64,000 nt of DNA, taken from NCBI RefSeq assembly GCF_030908405.1, contig NZ_CP133089.1:496001-560000 (forward strand), read 5' to 3'. This DNA comes from Aminobacterium sp. MB27-C1. Lineage in GTDB: Bacteria; Synergistota; Synergistia; Synergistales; Aminobacteriaceae. The notes beneath the pieces are model-generated. The model saw nothing but the letters and a program-made list of their open reading frames with translations. It was not told the origin of the DNA and did not search any database. Made by a program: the position numbers and the translations under genes. The stretch's first letter is position 1. Each line of letters begins with the position of its first letter. Below are positions 52,860-61,919 of this stretch, in pieces.

Positions 52860-52918
52860 CGCGTTAATATTTAAAAATACATACAAAAAACTAACTCTTT
52901 TTTATAGAGGTGATATTC

Positions 52919-54751
52919 ATGTCAAAAGTAGTAGGAATAGACCTTGGGACAACGAATAGCTGTATTGCCGTTAAAGAAGGCGACAGCGTTACTATTATCC
53001 CTAATGCTGAAGGAGCCAGAACCACTCCATCTGTTGTAGCGTTCACGAAAGATAATGAAAGACTTGTGGGCCAGTTAGCCAAACGTCAGGCTATTGTCAA
53101 TGCCGATCGTACTATTATGTCGATTAAACGAGACATGGGTACTGAAAAGACCGTGAAAGTTGACGATAAGCCGTATACGCCGCAAGAGATTTCAGCCATG
53201 GTTTTACAAAAAATGAAGCGTGATGCAGAGGACTATCTTGGCGAGTCTGTTACGAAGGCTGTCATAACGGTTCCTGCATATTTTACAGACGCTCAGCGTC
53301 AGGCAACGAAGGACGCAGGAACAATTGCGGGGCTTGAAGTATTACGTATTATCAACGAGCCTACAGCTGCCTGCCTTGCCTATGGAGATTCTAAACAGGG
53401 CGAGAGTAAGTTGCTTGTTTTTGACCTTGGCGGCGGAACCTTCGATGTTTCCATCCTTGATGTAGGAGAAGGAGTATACGAAGTACTTGCAACATCTGGA
53501 GATAACAGACTCGGCGGAGATGATTGGGATAACTGCATTGTCGAGTGGATGGTAAGTGAGTTTAAGAAGGCCGAAGGTATTGATTTAAATAATGACCGTA
53601 TGGCTTTGCAGCGTTTGCGTGAAGCTGCTGAGAAAGCTAAGGTAGAGCTTTCTTCTATGCCTGAAACAACCATCTCCTTGCCTTTCATTACGGCGAATGA
53701 GACTGGTCCCAAACATCTTGAAATGTCTCTTTCCCGCGCTAAATTTGAGGAGCTTACATATAACCTTATGGCAAGAGTAGAAGGGCCTGTAAAGCGTGCG
53801 TTAAAGGATTCAGGCTTAACAGCTAACGAGATCGATAAAGTATTGCTTGTTGGTGGTTCCTCTCGTATGCCTATGGTTCAGAAGAAGATTAAAGATCTGC
53901 TTGGAAAGGAACCGACCAAAGGCATTAACCCTGATGAATGCGTAGCTGCAGGAGCTGCTATTCAGGGAGCGATTTTATCTGGAGACCATAAAGATATAGT
54001 TCTAGTTGATGTCACTCCTCTTTCTTTGGGAATTGAGACTCTTGGTGGCGTCTTCACAAAGATAATTGAACGAAATACAGCTATTCCTGTTTCTCGTAGC
54101 CAAGTCTTTACGACAGCTGCAGACAACCAGAACCAGGTTGAAATAATGGTTTTGCAGGGAGAGCGTCCTATGGCTGCTGATAACGTAAAGCTGGGAAGTT
54201 TCGTTCTTGACGGGATTCCTGCAGCACCACGGGGAATACCCCAGATTGAGGTCACATTTAATATAGACGTCAATGGAATTTTGAACGTATCTGCGAAGGA
54301 TAAAGGAACAGGTAAGGAGCAGAAAATTACAATTCAGTCTTCAAGGCTTTCCGATGACGAAATCGATAAGATGACGAAGCAGGCAGAGGAAAACGAAGCA
54401 GAAGACCAGAAACGTAAAGAAGCGGCAGAAATTAAGAATGAGGCCGATGGCGTTGTATATCAGGCCGAAAAATTAATGAGAGATCACGGCGATAAAATAT
54501 CTGCTGAGGAAAAAGGAAAAATTAATACGGCTATAGAAAATGTAAAGAAATCCCTTGAAGGTTCTGACTTAGAGAAGATGAAAGAGGCCAAAGAGGCTCT
54601 TATTAAACAAATTCAAGAGTTTTCCACTCGCTTGTATAGTCAGGCTGGAGCTGATTCCAATCCAGGCGCCGAAGAATCACAGCAGAGTGCAGACTCTGAG
54701 CAGGCTGGAGAAACAGTAGACGCTGAATTTAGTGATCAGAGTCAGGCGTAA
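52919..54751 (+). CDS. dnaK: Chaperone DnaK (Hsp70)
   Basis: The main Hsp70 foldase. The 610-aa protein has the complete ATPase domain ([53 protein letters not shown]). The interdomain linker [17 protein letters not shown] and the peptide-binding domain with [20 protein letters not shown] follow, then a full helical lid and an acidic tail (about 575-610). I chose ATG 52919 because AGAGGTG lies seven bases upstream; GTG 52910 overlaps that site. It is co-transcribed with grpE and dnaJ under CIRCE control. Confidence 0.98.
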   Translation: MSKVVGIDLGTTNSCIAVKEGDSVTIIPNAEGARTTPSVVAFTKDNERLVGQLAKRQAIVNADRTIMSIKRDMGTEKTVKVDDKPYTPQEISAMVLQKMKRDAEDYLGESVTKAVITVPAYFTDAQRQATKDAGTIAGLEVLRIINEPTAACLAYGDSKQGESKLLVFDLGGGTFDVSILDVGEGVYEVLATSGDNRLGGDDWDNCIVEWMVSEFKKAEGIDLNNDRMALQRLREAAEKAKVELSSMPETTISLPFITANETGPKHLEMSLSRAKFEELTYNLMARVEGPVKRALKDSGLTANEIDKVLLVGGSSRMPMVQKKIKDLLGKEPTKGINPDECVAAGAAIQGAILSGDHKDIVLVDVTPLSLGIETLGGVFTKIIERNTAIPVSRSQVFTTAADNQNQVEIMVLQGERPMAADNVKLGSFVLDGIPAAPRGIPQIEVTFNIDVNGILNVSAKDKGTGKEQKITIQSSRLSDDEIDKMTKQAEENEAEDQKRKEAAEIKNEADGVVYQAEKLMRDHGDKISAEEKGKINTAIENVKKSLEGSDLEKMKEAKEALIKQIQEFSTRLYSQAGADSNPGAEESQQSADSEQAGETVDAEFSDQSQA

Positions 54752-54764
54752 GGGGTGATCTGAG

Positions 54765-55907
54765 GTGCCAGCTCCCGGTGCGCAGGAAGACTTTTATGAA
54801 ATACTTGGCGTTCCCCGGGATGCCTCGGCTGCTGATATCAAGAAAGCCTATCGGCGGCTTGTTCGGAAGTATCATCCCGATGCGAATCCAGGGAACGCTG
54901 AAGCCGAAGAAAAGTTTAAAAAAATAAATGCAGCCTACGAAGTTCTGAGTGATTCAGAAAAGCGGGCTCAATACGATCAGTTCGGAACTGTAGGCGATAT
55001 GCCGCCAGGAGGTAGTCCCTTTGATGGGTTTGGCGGAATGGGAGATGTCTTTGGAGATATCTTTGATAATATTTTTGGTGGCGGAATGGGTCGACGCCGT
55101 TCAGATCCTAGAGCTCCCCGGCGAGGATCCGACCTTGAAATGCGCCTTACAATTACGCTTCAGGATGCTGCCTTGGGAATTGATCATGAAGTAGATATAC
55201 CAAGGTGGGAAACGTGCTCAAAGTGTAACGGTAGTGGAGCAGAACCTGGAACATCTCCTGAAACGTGTTCAAGATGTGGAGGAACTGGTCAGGTTGAAGT
55301 GCGTCAACAGACGCCTTTTGGTCAATTTGTTTCAGTGACCCCATGTCCTGAATGTGGAGGTACGGGGCAGATCATTCGAAATAAATGCTCAGAATGTCAC
55401 GGAGAAGGACGTGTCAGAAAAACTCACCGGGTGAAAGTAAAGGTCCCGGCTGGAGTGGATACTGGAACGCGTCTTCGTATTCAAGGAGAGGGAGAAGCCG
55501 GTTTAAACGGAGGTCCGTCTGGAGATTTATACTTCGTTATCAATGTAGATGAGCATCCGGTCTTTAAAAGAGACGGAGCTGATCTACATAAAAAGGAAAC
55601 CATAGCATTTCCCACTGCGGCTTTAGGCGGAGTGATCCATTTGGAAACGCTTATCGACGGTAAAGAAGAGCTTGATGTTCCTGCAGGTACGCAACCAGGA
55701 AAGGTCTTCCGCGTGCGAGGAAAAGGAATGCCTAAGCTGAGAGGTGGCCGAGGTCGTGGCGATTTGTTCGTACATGTAACGATAGAGGTTCCTACTCGGC
55801 TTACTGAAAAGCAAAAGGCTCTGATTGAAGGTCTAGCAAAAGAGATGGAGCTTGAAGTTAAAGACGAAGGACTTTTTGCGAAATTTAAAAATATTTTTGG
55901 CTCTTAA
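54765..55907 (+). CDS. dnaJ: Chaperone DnaJ (Hsp40)
   Basis: Type I J-protein that delivers substrates to DnaK and stimulates its ATPase. The 380-aa protein starts at GTG 54765. It has a J domain with HPD at residues 37-39, a Gly/Phe-rich stretch ([19 protein letters not shown]), and four CxxCxGxG zinc repeats ([32 protein letters not shown]). Two C-terminal beta domains complete it. The five-residue N-terminal extension (PAPGA) before the usual start is a minor variation. A terminator follows. Confidence 0.97.
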   Translation: MPAPGAQEDFYEILGVPRDASAADIKKAYRRLVRKYHPDANPGNAEAEEKFKKINAAYEVLSDSEKRAQYDQFGTVGDMPPGGSPFDGFGGMGDVFGDIFDNIFGGGMGRRRSDPRAPRRGSDLEMRLTITLQDAALGIDHEVDIPRWETCSKCNGSGAEPGTSPETCSRCGGTGQVEVRQQTPFGQFVSVTPCPECGGTGQIIRNKCSECHGEGRVRKTHRVKVKVPAGVDTGTRLRIQGEGEAGLNGGPSGDLYFVINVDEHPVFKRDGADLHKKETIAFPTAALGGVIHLETLIDGKEELDVPAGTQPGKVFRVRGKGMPKLRGGRGRGDLFVHVTIEVPTRLTEKQKALIEGLAKEMELEVKDEGLFAKFKNIFGS

Positions 55908-55912
55908 CGAAT

Positions 55913-55945
55913 CGGGGGGGCTGTCTTTGCGGCTCCCCGTTTTTT
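55913..55945 (+). terminator. Probable Rho-independent terminator after dnaJ
   Basis: CGGGGGG and the facing GCTCCCCG pair over about seven bases, with one G-T pair, around a loop, followed by six T. Confidence 0.7.
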
Positions 55946-55987
55946 CCCTATATTTTCATAATGAAATGATTTAGAGGAGGACGAATA

Positions 55988-56854
55988 ATGACCGGGGCAG
56001 ATAGTTTCTGGTGGTATATAACACTTGAAGGAGGATCTGAGCAAGAAGAAGCACTTTCTTCTTTAGCAGATCTTTCTGGAGGGATAGGGTCAGAGGAACA
56101 TGAAGGCTCTGGGAAAATTCGTCTTCGAATTTATTACCGAACGTCTCACGATCTCGGATATTGGCTCGAATTGCTTAATCATGTTTTAGAATCCTTCCCT
56201 GGAATAAGTGTAGTGGACATGGGAAAAATTGAAAATCGCCAATGGCATACAGAATGGAAAGAAGCCTTTCCTCCCCTTCCCGTAGGAGAGAAGTTTGTTG
56301 TATTGGCTCCTTGGCATCGTGGATCGGAACCTAACGATCGCATTCCCCTTTATATTTATCCTGGTTCGGCCTTTGGCACTGGATATCATGAAAGCACCCA
56401 GATTGCTTTGACACTTTTGGAACGTCACATGAAACCTCACTGGAATATAGCTGACATTGGAACAGGGTCAGGCATTCTTTTTATTGGTGCTATTCGACTT
56501 GGCGCTGGTAAAGTGTATGCAAGAGATCTTGATCCTGCAGTACTCAATGAAGTGTTGAATAATATGGAACTCAATGGCATTTATAAAGAAGAGGTGGATC
56601 TTAAAGAAGGAAATCTTCTTCAAGGTTTCGATCATACCGTAAATTTATTAATGGCAAATATTATAATAGAACCTCTTATGTCTATGATTCCTGATGTTCC
56701 CCATGCTTTATGCGATGGAGGAATTGCGATTTTCTCTGGCCTCCTGACGAAGGAAAAAGATACATTTATCGAGACGCTTAATAAGGCAGGTCTAAAAATT
56801 ATCGATGAGCTTGAAAGAAACGATTGGTGGGGAGTGGCAGTAACTAAGAAATGA
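55988..56854 (+). CDS. prmA: Ribosomal protein L11 methyltransferase
   Basis: Uses S-adenosylmethionine to trimethylate ribosomal protein L11. The 288-aa protein has an N-terminal L11-recognition domain (WWYITLEGGSEQEEALSSLA). The SAM-dependent Rossmann domain includes PGSAFGTGYHESTQIALTLL, motif I IADIGTGSGILFIGAIRLGA (about 152-171), and the NPPY-like loop NLLMANIIIEPL. AGAGGAGGA precedes the ATG. In Firmicutes prmA usually follows dnaJ in this way. The end overlaps mtaB by four bases. Confidence 0.95.
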   Translation: MTGADSFWWYITLEGGSEQEEALSSLADLSGGIGSEEHEGSGKIRLRIYYRTSHDLGYWLELLNHVLESFPGISVVDMGKIENRQWHTEWKEAFPPLPVGEKFVVLAPWHRGSEPNDRIPLYIYPGSAFGTGYHESTQIALTLLERHMKPHWNIADIGTGSGILFIGAIRLGAGKVYARDLDPAVLNEVLNNMELNGIYKEEVDLKEGNLLQGFDHTVNLLMANIIIEPLMSMIPDVPHALCDGGIAIFSGLLTKEKDTFIETLNKAGLKIIDELERNDWWGVAVTKK

Positions 56855-58155
56855 TAAGTCAGCTCAAAGGGAAGAAAATTTGTATTATTGCTATGGGGTG
56901 TCGATCCAATCAGTCTGAGGCAGACTCCCTTGCTTCTATGTTGCAGGCTGCTGGGGCAGATATTGTAAGCGAGCCACCTTTTGACGGTGCTGTTCTGGTG
57001 ACATGTACTGTAACAGCTGTGGCTGATAAAAAAAGTCGACAGCTGTTAAGACGCTTACGAAGGCAGGCACCACAAGCCGTTATCGTTGCTACAGGTTGTT
57101 GGGCTCAACAAGCTGAATCTCACCTCGCGCAAGTTTTAGGAGTTGACTTTCTTGTAGGAAACCGGCAAAAGTGGCAAATACCCTCTCTTTTCAGTATGGC
57201 CTTTTCGTCGAATCAGCCCATGGCTTTTACTGATATGAGAAGCGATGTCCTTCGTGATGCCCAATGGGATCATTTGTTTCAATATCACCCTCTTCTTCAT
57301 AGCCGAGCCTTTGTAAAAATACAGGACGGATGTAATCATTTCTGCACATATTGTATTATCCCCTTTGTTCGGGGGAATCCGGTAAGTCGTCCTCTTAATG
57401 ACCTCCTCAAAGAGGTCTGTTCAATAGTGGATTCAGGATGTTCTGAAATAGTGCTCACAGGAGTTCATCTTGGTCTTTATGGTAAGTATGGAGAGGTTTC
57501 ACTTGGAGAAGTTGTACGGCAAATAGGAGCAATTTCTGGAGTGAAACGAATCCGCTTTGGTTCCCTTGAACCATTTGGGATAGATGATGAACTGCTTAGT
57601 TCTTTGGCAGAAACACCTCAATTTTGTCCTCATCTTCACCTCCCTCTCCAGAGCGGAGATGACGGAGTGCTAGAAAAGATGGCTCGTGGATATAGTGTAA
57701 ATGACTATATGACTTCAGTAAAAAAGGTTCGTCGTTTTCTTGGCGATAATGTGCATATAAGTACGGATATTCTCGTAGGATTTCCAGGTGAAGACGAAAA
57801 GGCTTTTGCCAATACTCTTGCCCTAATGGAAAATGTAAAATTTGGTAAAGTACATGTTTTCCCTTATTCACGAAGAAAGGGAACAAAAGCTGCCTCTTTG
57901 GGAGGACAGATACAGCATGAAATAATTCAGGAGAGAGTGCATCGGGTTTTAGAAACTGGCGAAAAACTTCTGAATGAGTATTGTTCTCAGTGGATAGGTA
58001 AGACCTTCCCTATCCTAATAGAGGAGGCAGGAGAAAACGAATCTTCGGGATTAGCTCCCTTTTTTGTAAAAGCTGTTGTTCCCCGAAAGATGTCTGTCGG
58101 CCAAATAATTGAGGTTTCTCCACGTAAATATGCATCAGAGCAATTCTATGCATAA
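56851..58155 (+). CDS. mtaB: tRNA t6A37 methylthiotransferase MtaB
   Basis: Radical SAM enzyme that converts t6A37 to ms2t6A37 in tRNAs reading ANN codons. The 434-aa protein begins with the UPF0004 domain and its three cysteines (IAMGCRSNQSEADS, LVTCTVTAVADKKSRQ, VATGCWAQQAE). The radical SAM triad CNHFCTYC follows at about 161-168, then HLHLPLQSGDDGVLEKMARG and a short C-terminal TRAM-like region. The G-C-R-x-N start is typical of MtaB over MiaB. It overlaps prmA directly; the rsmE gene that lies between them in many Firmicutes is absent here. Confidence 0.95.
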   Translation: MISQLKGKKICIIAMGCRSNQSEADSLASMLQAAGADIVSEPPFDGAVLVTCTVTAVADKKSRQLLRRLRRQAPQAVIVATGCWAQQAESHLAQVLGVDFLVGNRQKWQIPSLFSMAFSSNQPMAFTDMRSDVLRDAQWDHLFQYHPLLHSRAFVKIQDGCNHFCTYCIIPFVRGNPVSRPLNDLLKEVCSIVDSGCSEIVLTGVHLGLYGKYGEVSLGEVVRQIGAISGVKRIRFGSLEPFGIDDELLSSLAETPQFCPHLHLPLQSGDDGVLEKMARGYSVNDYMTSVKKVRRFLGDNVHISTDILVGFPGEDEKAFANTLALMENVKFGKVHVFPYSRRKGTKAASLGGQIQHEIIQERVHRVLETGEKLLNEYCSQWIGKTFPILIEEAGENESSGLAPFFVKAVVPRKMSVGQIIEVSPRKYASEQFYA

Positions 58156-58164
58156 GGCCGATTC

Positions 58165-58193
58165 CTGAAAATGAATTCTTACACTGGTATAAT
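58165..58193 (+). promoter_or_regulatory. Extended -10 promoter of the second Hsp70 gene
   Basis: TGGTATAAT (58185-58193) is a perfect extended -10 box. CTGAAA (58165-58170) lies 17 bases upstream. Transcription would start near 58200, and no CIRCE-like repeat is visible between there and 58247. Confidence 0.75.
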
Positions 58194-58246
58194 GAATATA
58201 GATTAAGCGGAGTCTCAATGCTATAAGTGGAAGGCGGTCTGTTTGT

Positions 58247-59803
58247 ATGGACTCTATGCTTGGGATAGATCTTGGAACTCGATATGCCCTGGCGGCCTGC
58301 AAAATTAATGACAAAGTTGAAGTGCTTTCGAATCGGTGGGGATTGAAAAAAACTCCCTCCGTTGTTTCGTGGGCATCCGAGGGGTGGCTTGCTGGCGAGG
58401 AGGCTGCTCGTCGTGAAGTGGCGTTTCCAGAGTACACATATTGGGACATGAAGAGGCATATAGCTTGTACCGGACCTATTCGATGTGGTCGGCGTACCTT
58501 CTCTCCAGAAGAACTGTTAGTCCCCCTTCTTTCGTTGGTCAGAGAGGATGCGGAAGCAACACTAACTCGTTTTATAACGTCGTGTGTCCTCACTGTTCCT
58601 GCTTCTTTTAATTTTTCCCAGCGACAAGCTGTTGCGCGAGCTGCGGATAAAGCTGGTTTTGAAGAAATAAAAATAATTAACGAGCCTACAGCTGCAGCGT
58701 TTGCCTATGGAAAAGAAGGGCTCTCTCTAATTTTAGATTTTGGAGCGGGAACTGTCGATGTCTCTGTAGTTGAAGCTGAACAGGGTATATGGCAGGTTTT
58801 AGAGAGTGTCGGTGATTCGTGTATAGGGGGAAGAGAAATTGATTTTCTTCTCGCTCGCATGCTTCAGAAACGACTTTCATTGATCTCTAAAACGTTAGCA
58901 GATAGTGAAGCGCTCTGGCGGTACCTCCTTGGTGAGGCGGAGAATATAAAAGTAGCTCTCTCGACGTGTTCTTCCTTTACGTGGTTGCCTTCCTTTGGAA
59001 TTTGTCAGTCAAGCAAACCGATATTGATAAGAAGAGAGGAATTGGAGCGTCTTATGCGCCCCATGCTTCATAAAGTGGTTAATATAGTAAGTGAACTTTG
59101 GAAAAAGTACTCTCCTCAACGTCTTTTGCTTGTAGGCGGGAGCAGTCGCATACCTTTATTGCACTCAATGCTTGAAGAACGAGTTGCCCGACCTGATCAC
59201 TTGAATCAATGTCCTGATGAGGCTGTTGCTATTGGCGCAGCTCTTTTTGGAGCAAGTTCAGAAAAACGTTTTTTGATAGATGTTCTTTCTCAAGATCTTG
59301 GTATCCGCTCTGCAACTGGCGATTTTGTTTCTGTTCTTCAAAAAGGCTCACCTCTTCCTTGTAAGGCTTCGAAAAGATTTATAAGCATTGCTAACGGCAG
59401 TTTGGATTTGCATATAATGCAAGGAACATCTGAGGGGCAGTTTTCAACATTAAATCAGGTAACGATCGACTTTCTTTCAGAAAAAGAAGAAGTTGAACTC
59501 TTTTTCTCCGTAGATTCTAACGGACTTCTTGCTATAGAGCTTCAAAGAAAAAATGGAGAGAGAATAGCAATTCCTGATATTACGGTAGAAGAATGTACGT
59601 TAAAGGAAAACCCTGTACCGCCGGAAATAAAAGATTTGGAAAAACGTTTAGCCCGTGTTTCTATTGCTCTACCTTCAGAGCAACAAGGCAGGCTTTTGTC
59701 TCTTTTTAGTTCCGCCAGAACACTTTCCGATAAATCTATTTATGGGGATGCTGTAGCTATTCTTGAAGAGATGGTTCGTGAAATGGAGAGGGTTTCCCTA
59801 TGA
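58247..59803 (+). CDS. Divergent Hsp70-family protein
   Basis: A second Hsp70, 518 aa, distinct from DnaK at 52919. The ATPase core is complete: phosphate-1 GIDLGTRYALAACK, VLTVPASFNFSQRQAVARAA, INEPTAAAFAYG, phosphate-2 ILDFGAGTVDVSVVEAE and adenosine motif [17 protein letters not shown]. The linker is altered: DVLSQDLGIRSATGDF replaces DnaK's [11 protein letters not shown]. The peptide-binding region follows (SVLQKGSPLPCKASKRF). The helical lid is cut to about 60 residues and there is no acidic tail. It overlaps a J-protein gene by four bases. It is not an obvious HscA, since no isc genes are near. A second in-frame ATG at 58256 could be the start. Function unknown; the client is probably narrow. 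Confidence 0.92.
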   Translation: MDSMLGIDLGTRYALAACKINDKVEVLSNRWGLKKTPSVVSWASEGWLAGEEAARREVAFPEYTYWDMKRHIACTGPIRCGRRTFSPEELLVPLLSLVREDAEATLTRFITSCVLTVPASFNFSQRQAVARAADKAGFEEIKIINEPTAAAFAYGKEGLSLILDFGAGTVDVSVVEAEQGIWQVLESVGDSCIGGREIDFLLARMLQKRLSLISKTLADSEALWRYLLGEAENIKVALSTCSSFTWLPSFGICQSSKPILIRREELERLMRPMLHKVVNIVSELWKKYSPQRLLLVGGSSRIPLLHSMLEERVARPDHLNQCPDEAVAIGAALFGASSEKRFLIDVLSQDLGIRSATGDFVSVLQKGSPLPCKASKRFISIANGSLDLHIMQGTSEGQFSTLNQVTIDFLSEKEEVELFFSVDSNGLLAIELQRKNGERIAIPDITVEECTLKENPVPPEIKDLEKRLARVSIALPSEQQGRLLSLFSSARTLSDKSIYGDAVAILEEMVREMERVSL

Positions 59804-60780
59804 CAGATATATCACTTCAGATCGAAGAAAGTCTGGCAATCCTTGGCGTTGCTTCTGGCGCTTCAATGAAAGAAATTCGCTCTGCTTTTAGACGCTTGGC
59901 ACGCACATGCCATCCTGATATAGCAGGACCTCAGACGGCAGCAGAGTTTGAAAAGATTACGGCGGCATATCTTTTTTTGAAAAAGAAGGGAACCACTCTT
60001 ACTCGCAAAGAAACAAAGACAACTAAAGATCGTTATACTCGTACGAAGCCAAAAAGAGAGGGTTTTAGAAAAGCTCAATCGCAACGTACAGAAAAAAAAG
60101 CGAATCCTGAAAAAATAAGGCATCTTCTTACAGAAAAAATAATAGTTGAAGCAGAAATAAAAATGGCTAGACTTATGGAGAAAGTTGCAGAAAAACAGGG
60201 GGAATCAGATTTTTATAGGTCACAAAAGAGACTTTTAAGTTCCCATCCTGAAGTTCGATCTCTGGCGGCATCTCTCCTTTTCAATCATTTAGATGAAAAA
60301 GGTGTCGTTGATTCTTTTGCAGAAATGATTCAAGCGTATCCTGAAGACGAATACGTGTTACAGTACATTTTTGATGGAATATATTTTCAGAACAGATTTA
60401 TTCCAATTGCAGAAGCGGTAGCTGCAAAAGCTTCTCAGCTTACAGAGAAAGTAGCTCTTTCTTTTTTGCGCTGGATTGCACGCTTCGATAAACGTAAAAT
60501 ATATCTCGAACGTTTTCTTTCCCATCCATCGGAAGATGTTGTAGCGAAAGCTTTGACACGATGGCCTCATGGGAAAGGGCTTCCCGACGATTTAAGTTTA
60601 ATTCGTCTTCTAAAGAAAGATAAAGAAGAAATTCTCGTTCCCCTTTTGCAAATATTGAGAAGAGAAGAAAATGTACCCTCTTGGACCATGGCGAAAATAA
60701 AATTGCTTGCTCAATCTCATAGTGCAGCAAGTGTACGAGTTTGGGCGGGGTCTATTGTCCGGAATAAAAATCTGGTATAG
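59800..60780 (+). CDS. J-domain protein with helical-repeat C-terminus
   Basis: A 326-aa protein. Residues about 8-68 form a J domain (LAILGVASGASMKEIRSAFR, with HPD at 38-40 in ARTCHPDIAGPQ). A very basic linker follows (about 70-110; KETKTTKDRYTRTKPKREGF). The remainder (about 115-326) is all helical, with HEAT-like elements (SSHPEVRSLAASLLFNHL, LSHPSEDVVAKALTRW, SHSAASVRVWAGSIV). There is no Gly/Phe region or zinc domain, so it is a type III J-protein. The ATGA overlap with the upstream divergent Hsp70 shows they are a dedicated pair. The repeats probably bind one particular client. The family is not one I can name. Confidence 0.88.
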   Translation: MTDISLQIEESLAILGVASGASMKEIRSAFRRLARTCHPDIAGPQTAAEFEKITAAYLFLKKKGTTLTRKETKTTKDRYTRTKPKREGFRKAQSQRTEKKANPEKIRHLLTEKIIVEAEIKMARLMEKVAEKQGESDFYRSQKRLLSSHPEVRSLAASLLFNHLDEKGVVDSFAEMIQAYPEDEYVLQYIFDGIYFQNRFIPIAEAVAAKASQLTEKVALSFLRWIARFDKRKIYLERFLSHPSEDVVAKALTRWPHGKGLPDDLSLIRLLKKDKEEILVPLLQILRREENVPSWTMAKIKLLAQSHSAASVRVWAGSIVRNKNLV

Positions 60781-60809
60781 AATAACGTGAAGCTGAGAGG
60801 TGGGTTTTG

Positions 60810-61151
60810 GTGAGCGAAAGTTGTCTTTTTTGTAAAATTATTAAAAAAGAGCTAAATGCTGATATCGTTTATGAAGATTCTAAGGTCGTAGCATTTAGGG
60901 ATGTTAATCCTCAGGCTCCTGTTCATGTGCTTATTATTCCCAAAGAGCACGTTGGTTCATCAGCCGAAGTTAGCGAAAATAGTCTTTGGGCCGATCTTAT
61001 GGCATCAGTAACGTATGTTGCCAAAGAGCTTGGCTTGAATAAATCCGGTTACAGGTTAGTTATTAACTGTGGTGCTCAAGCTGGACAAACAATCCCCCAC
61101 CTTCATGTTCACCTGTTGGCGGGACGGTCGTTCCGCTGGCCACCAGGTTAG
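60810..61151 (+). CDS. hinT: HIT-family nucleotide hydrolase (HinT)
   Basis: A 113-aa histidine-triad protein that hydrolyses purine nucleoside phosphoramidates and related adducts. It begins with a CLFC pair in [22 protein letters not shown]-like sequence (residues 2-23) and has [19 protein letters not shown]. The catalytic triad is in [14 protein letters not shown] chose GTG 60810 because of the AGAGGTGGG upstream; TTG 60807 is possible. HinT followed by rpsU and yqeY is a common bacterial order. Confidence 0.95.
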   Translation: MSESCLFCKIIKKELNADIVYEDSKVVAFRDVNPQAPVHVLIIPKEHVGSSAEVSENSLWADLMASVTYVAKELGLNKSGYRLVINCGAQAGQTIPHLHVHLLAGRSFRWPPG

Positions 61152-61185
61152 TCAATGTGGGTGGCACAGAAAGGGGGGATCCAGT

Positions 61186-61374
61186 ATGACTACGATCATT
61201 CGGAAAGATAACGAGTCCCTAGAAGATGCGCTTAGACGTTTTAAACGTGAGGTTTCGAAAGTTGGAACCCTTCGCGAGGCACGTAAACGCGAACATTACG
61301 AGAAACCAAGCGAAGTGAAGAAAGCGAAAAGGGCCGAAGCGGCCAGAAAACGACGGGGCAAATCCAGGGGGTAA
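61186..61374 (+). CDS. rpsU: 30S ribosomal protein S21
   Basis: A small basic protein of the 30S platform, 62 aa. The start [20 protein letters not shown] and the continuation [20 protein letters not shown] are diagnostic, and the C-terminus is Lys/Arg-rich ([14 protein letters not shown]). I chose ATG 61186 because AAGGGGGG lies just upstream; a longer frame opens inside hinT. yqeY follows six bases later. Confidence 0.97.
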   Translation: MTTIIRKDNESLEDALRRFKREVSKVGTLREARKREHYEKPSEVKKAKRAEAARKRRGKSRG

Positions 61375-61380
61375 TTTAAG

Positions 61381-61845
61381 GTGAGCAATCTGTCGGAACG
61401 TATTCAAAAAGATCTTGTGGCAGCGATGAAAGCGAGACAAGATATGGAACTTTCAACGTTGCGAATGTTGAAATCAGAAATACAGAAAGCCCAAACAGAA
61501 AAAGGGCGCACGACGGAACTTACAGACGAAGATATTGTGATTCTTATCCAACGTCTCATAAAACAGAGACATGAATCTGCAGAACAATATTCTGCCGGTG
61601 GAGCCGCCGATAGGGCTGCAGAAGAATTGAAAGAAGCTACGTTCCTTGAAGTTTATCTTCCTGAACAGCTTTCTGATGTAGAGCTTGATGAAATGATAGA
61701 GAAAGCTGCTGCTGCCTCAAAAGCTACGGGGCCCAAAGATATGGGGCGAGTAATGGGGCGTTTGATGGGGGAGATTCGAGGCCGGGCTGATGGGAAAAGA
61801 GTTAAAACCCGGGTTCAATCGTATTTGCAGTCTCTCGTTGATTAA
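61381..61845 (+). CDS. yqeY: GatB/YqeY domain protein
   Basis: A 154-aa helical protein of the YqeY family, which resembles the tRNA-binding tail of the GatB amidotransferase subunit. Typical features are LSERIQKDLVAAMKARQDME, LSTLRMLKSEIQKAQ, LIQRLIKQRHESAEQYSAGG, YLPEQLSDVELDEMI and MGRVMGRLMGEIRGRADG. It may bind tRNA, but its role is unknown. It starts at GTG 61381 after a GGGGG-type site and is followed by a terminator, which closes the transcript that starts at the second Hsp70 or earlier. Confidence 0.94.
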   Translation: MSNLSERIQKDLVAAMKARQDMELSTLRMLKSEIQKAQTEKGRTTELTDEDIVILIQRLIKQRHESAEQYSAGGAADRAAEELKEATFLEVYLPEQLSDVELDEMIEKAAAASKATGPKDMGRVMGRLMGEIRGRADGKRVKTRVQSYLQSLVD

Positions 61846-61860
61846 CTTTTGTATAAAAAT

Positions 61861-61892
61861 AAAAGCCGGGTATTATACCCGGCTTTTATTTT
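61861..61892 (+). terminator. Rho-independent terminator after yqeY
   Basis: AAAAGCCGGGTA and TACCCGGCTTTT form a perfect 12-bp stem with a three-base loop. T-rich sequence follows, and the A-run on the left makes it usable in both directions. Confidence 0.9.
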
Positions 61893-61919
61893 TAATGTCA
61901 CTTTAGAGGGGGACCCTAT

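Noticed and set aside
52860-52918. Possible second CIRCE element before dnaK
   Set aside because: The gap contains no GAGTGC or GCACTC half-site.
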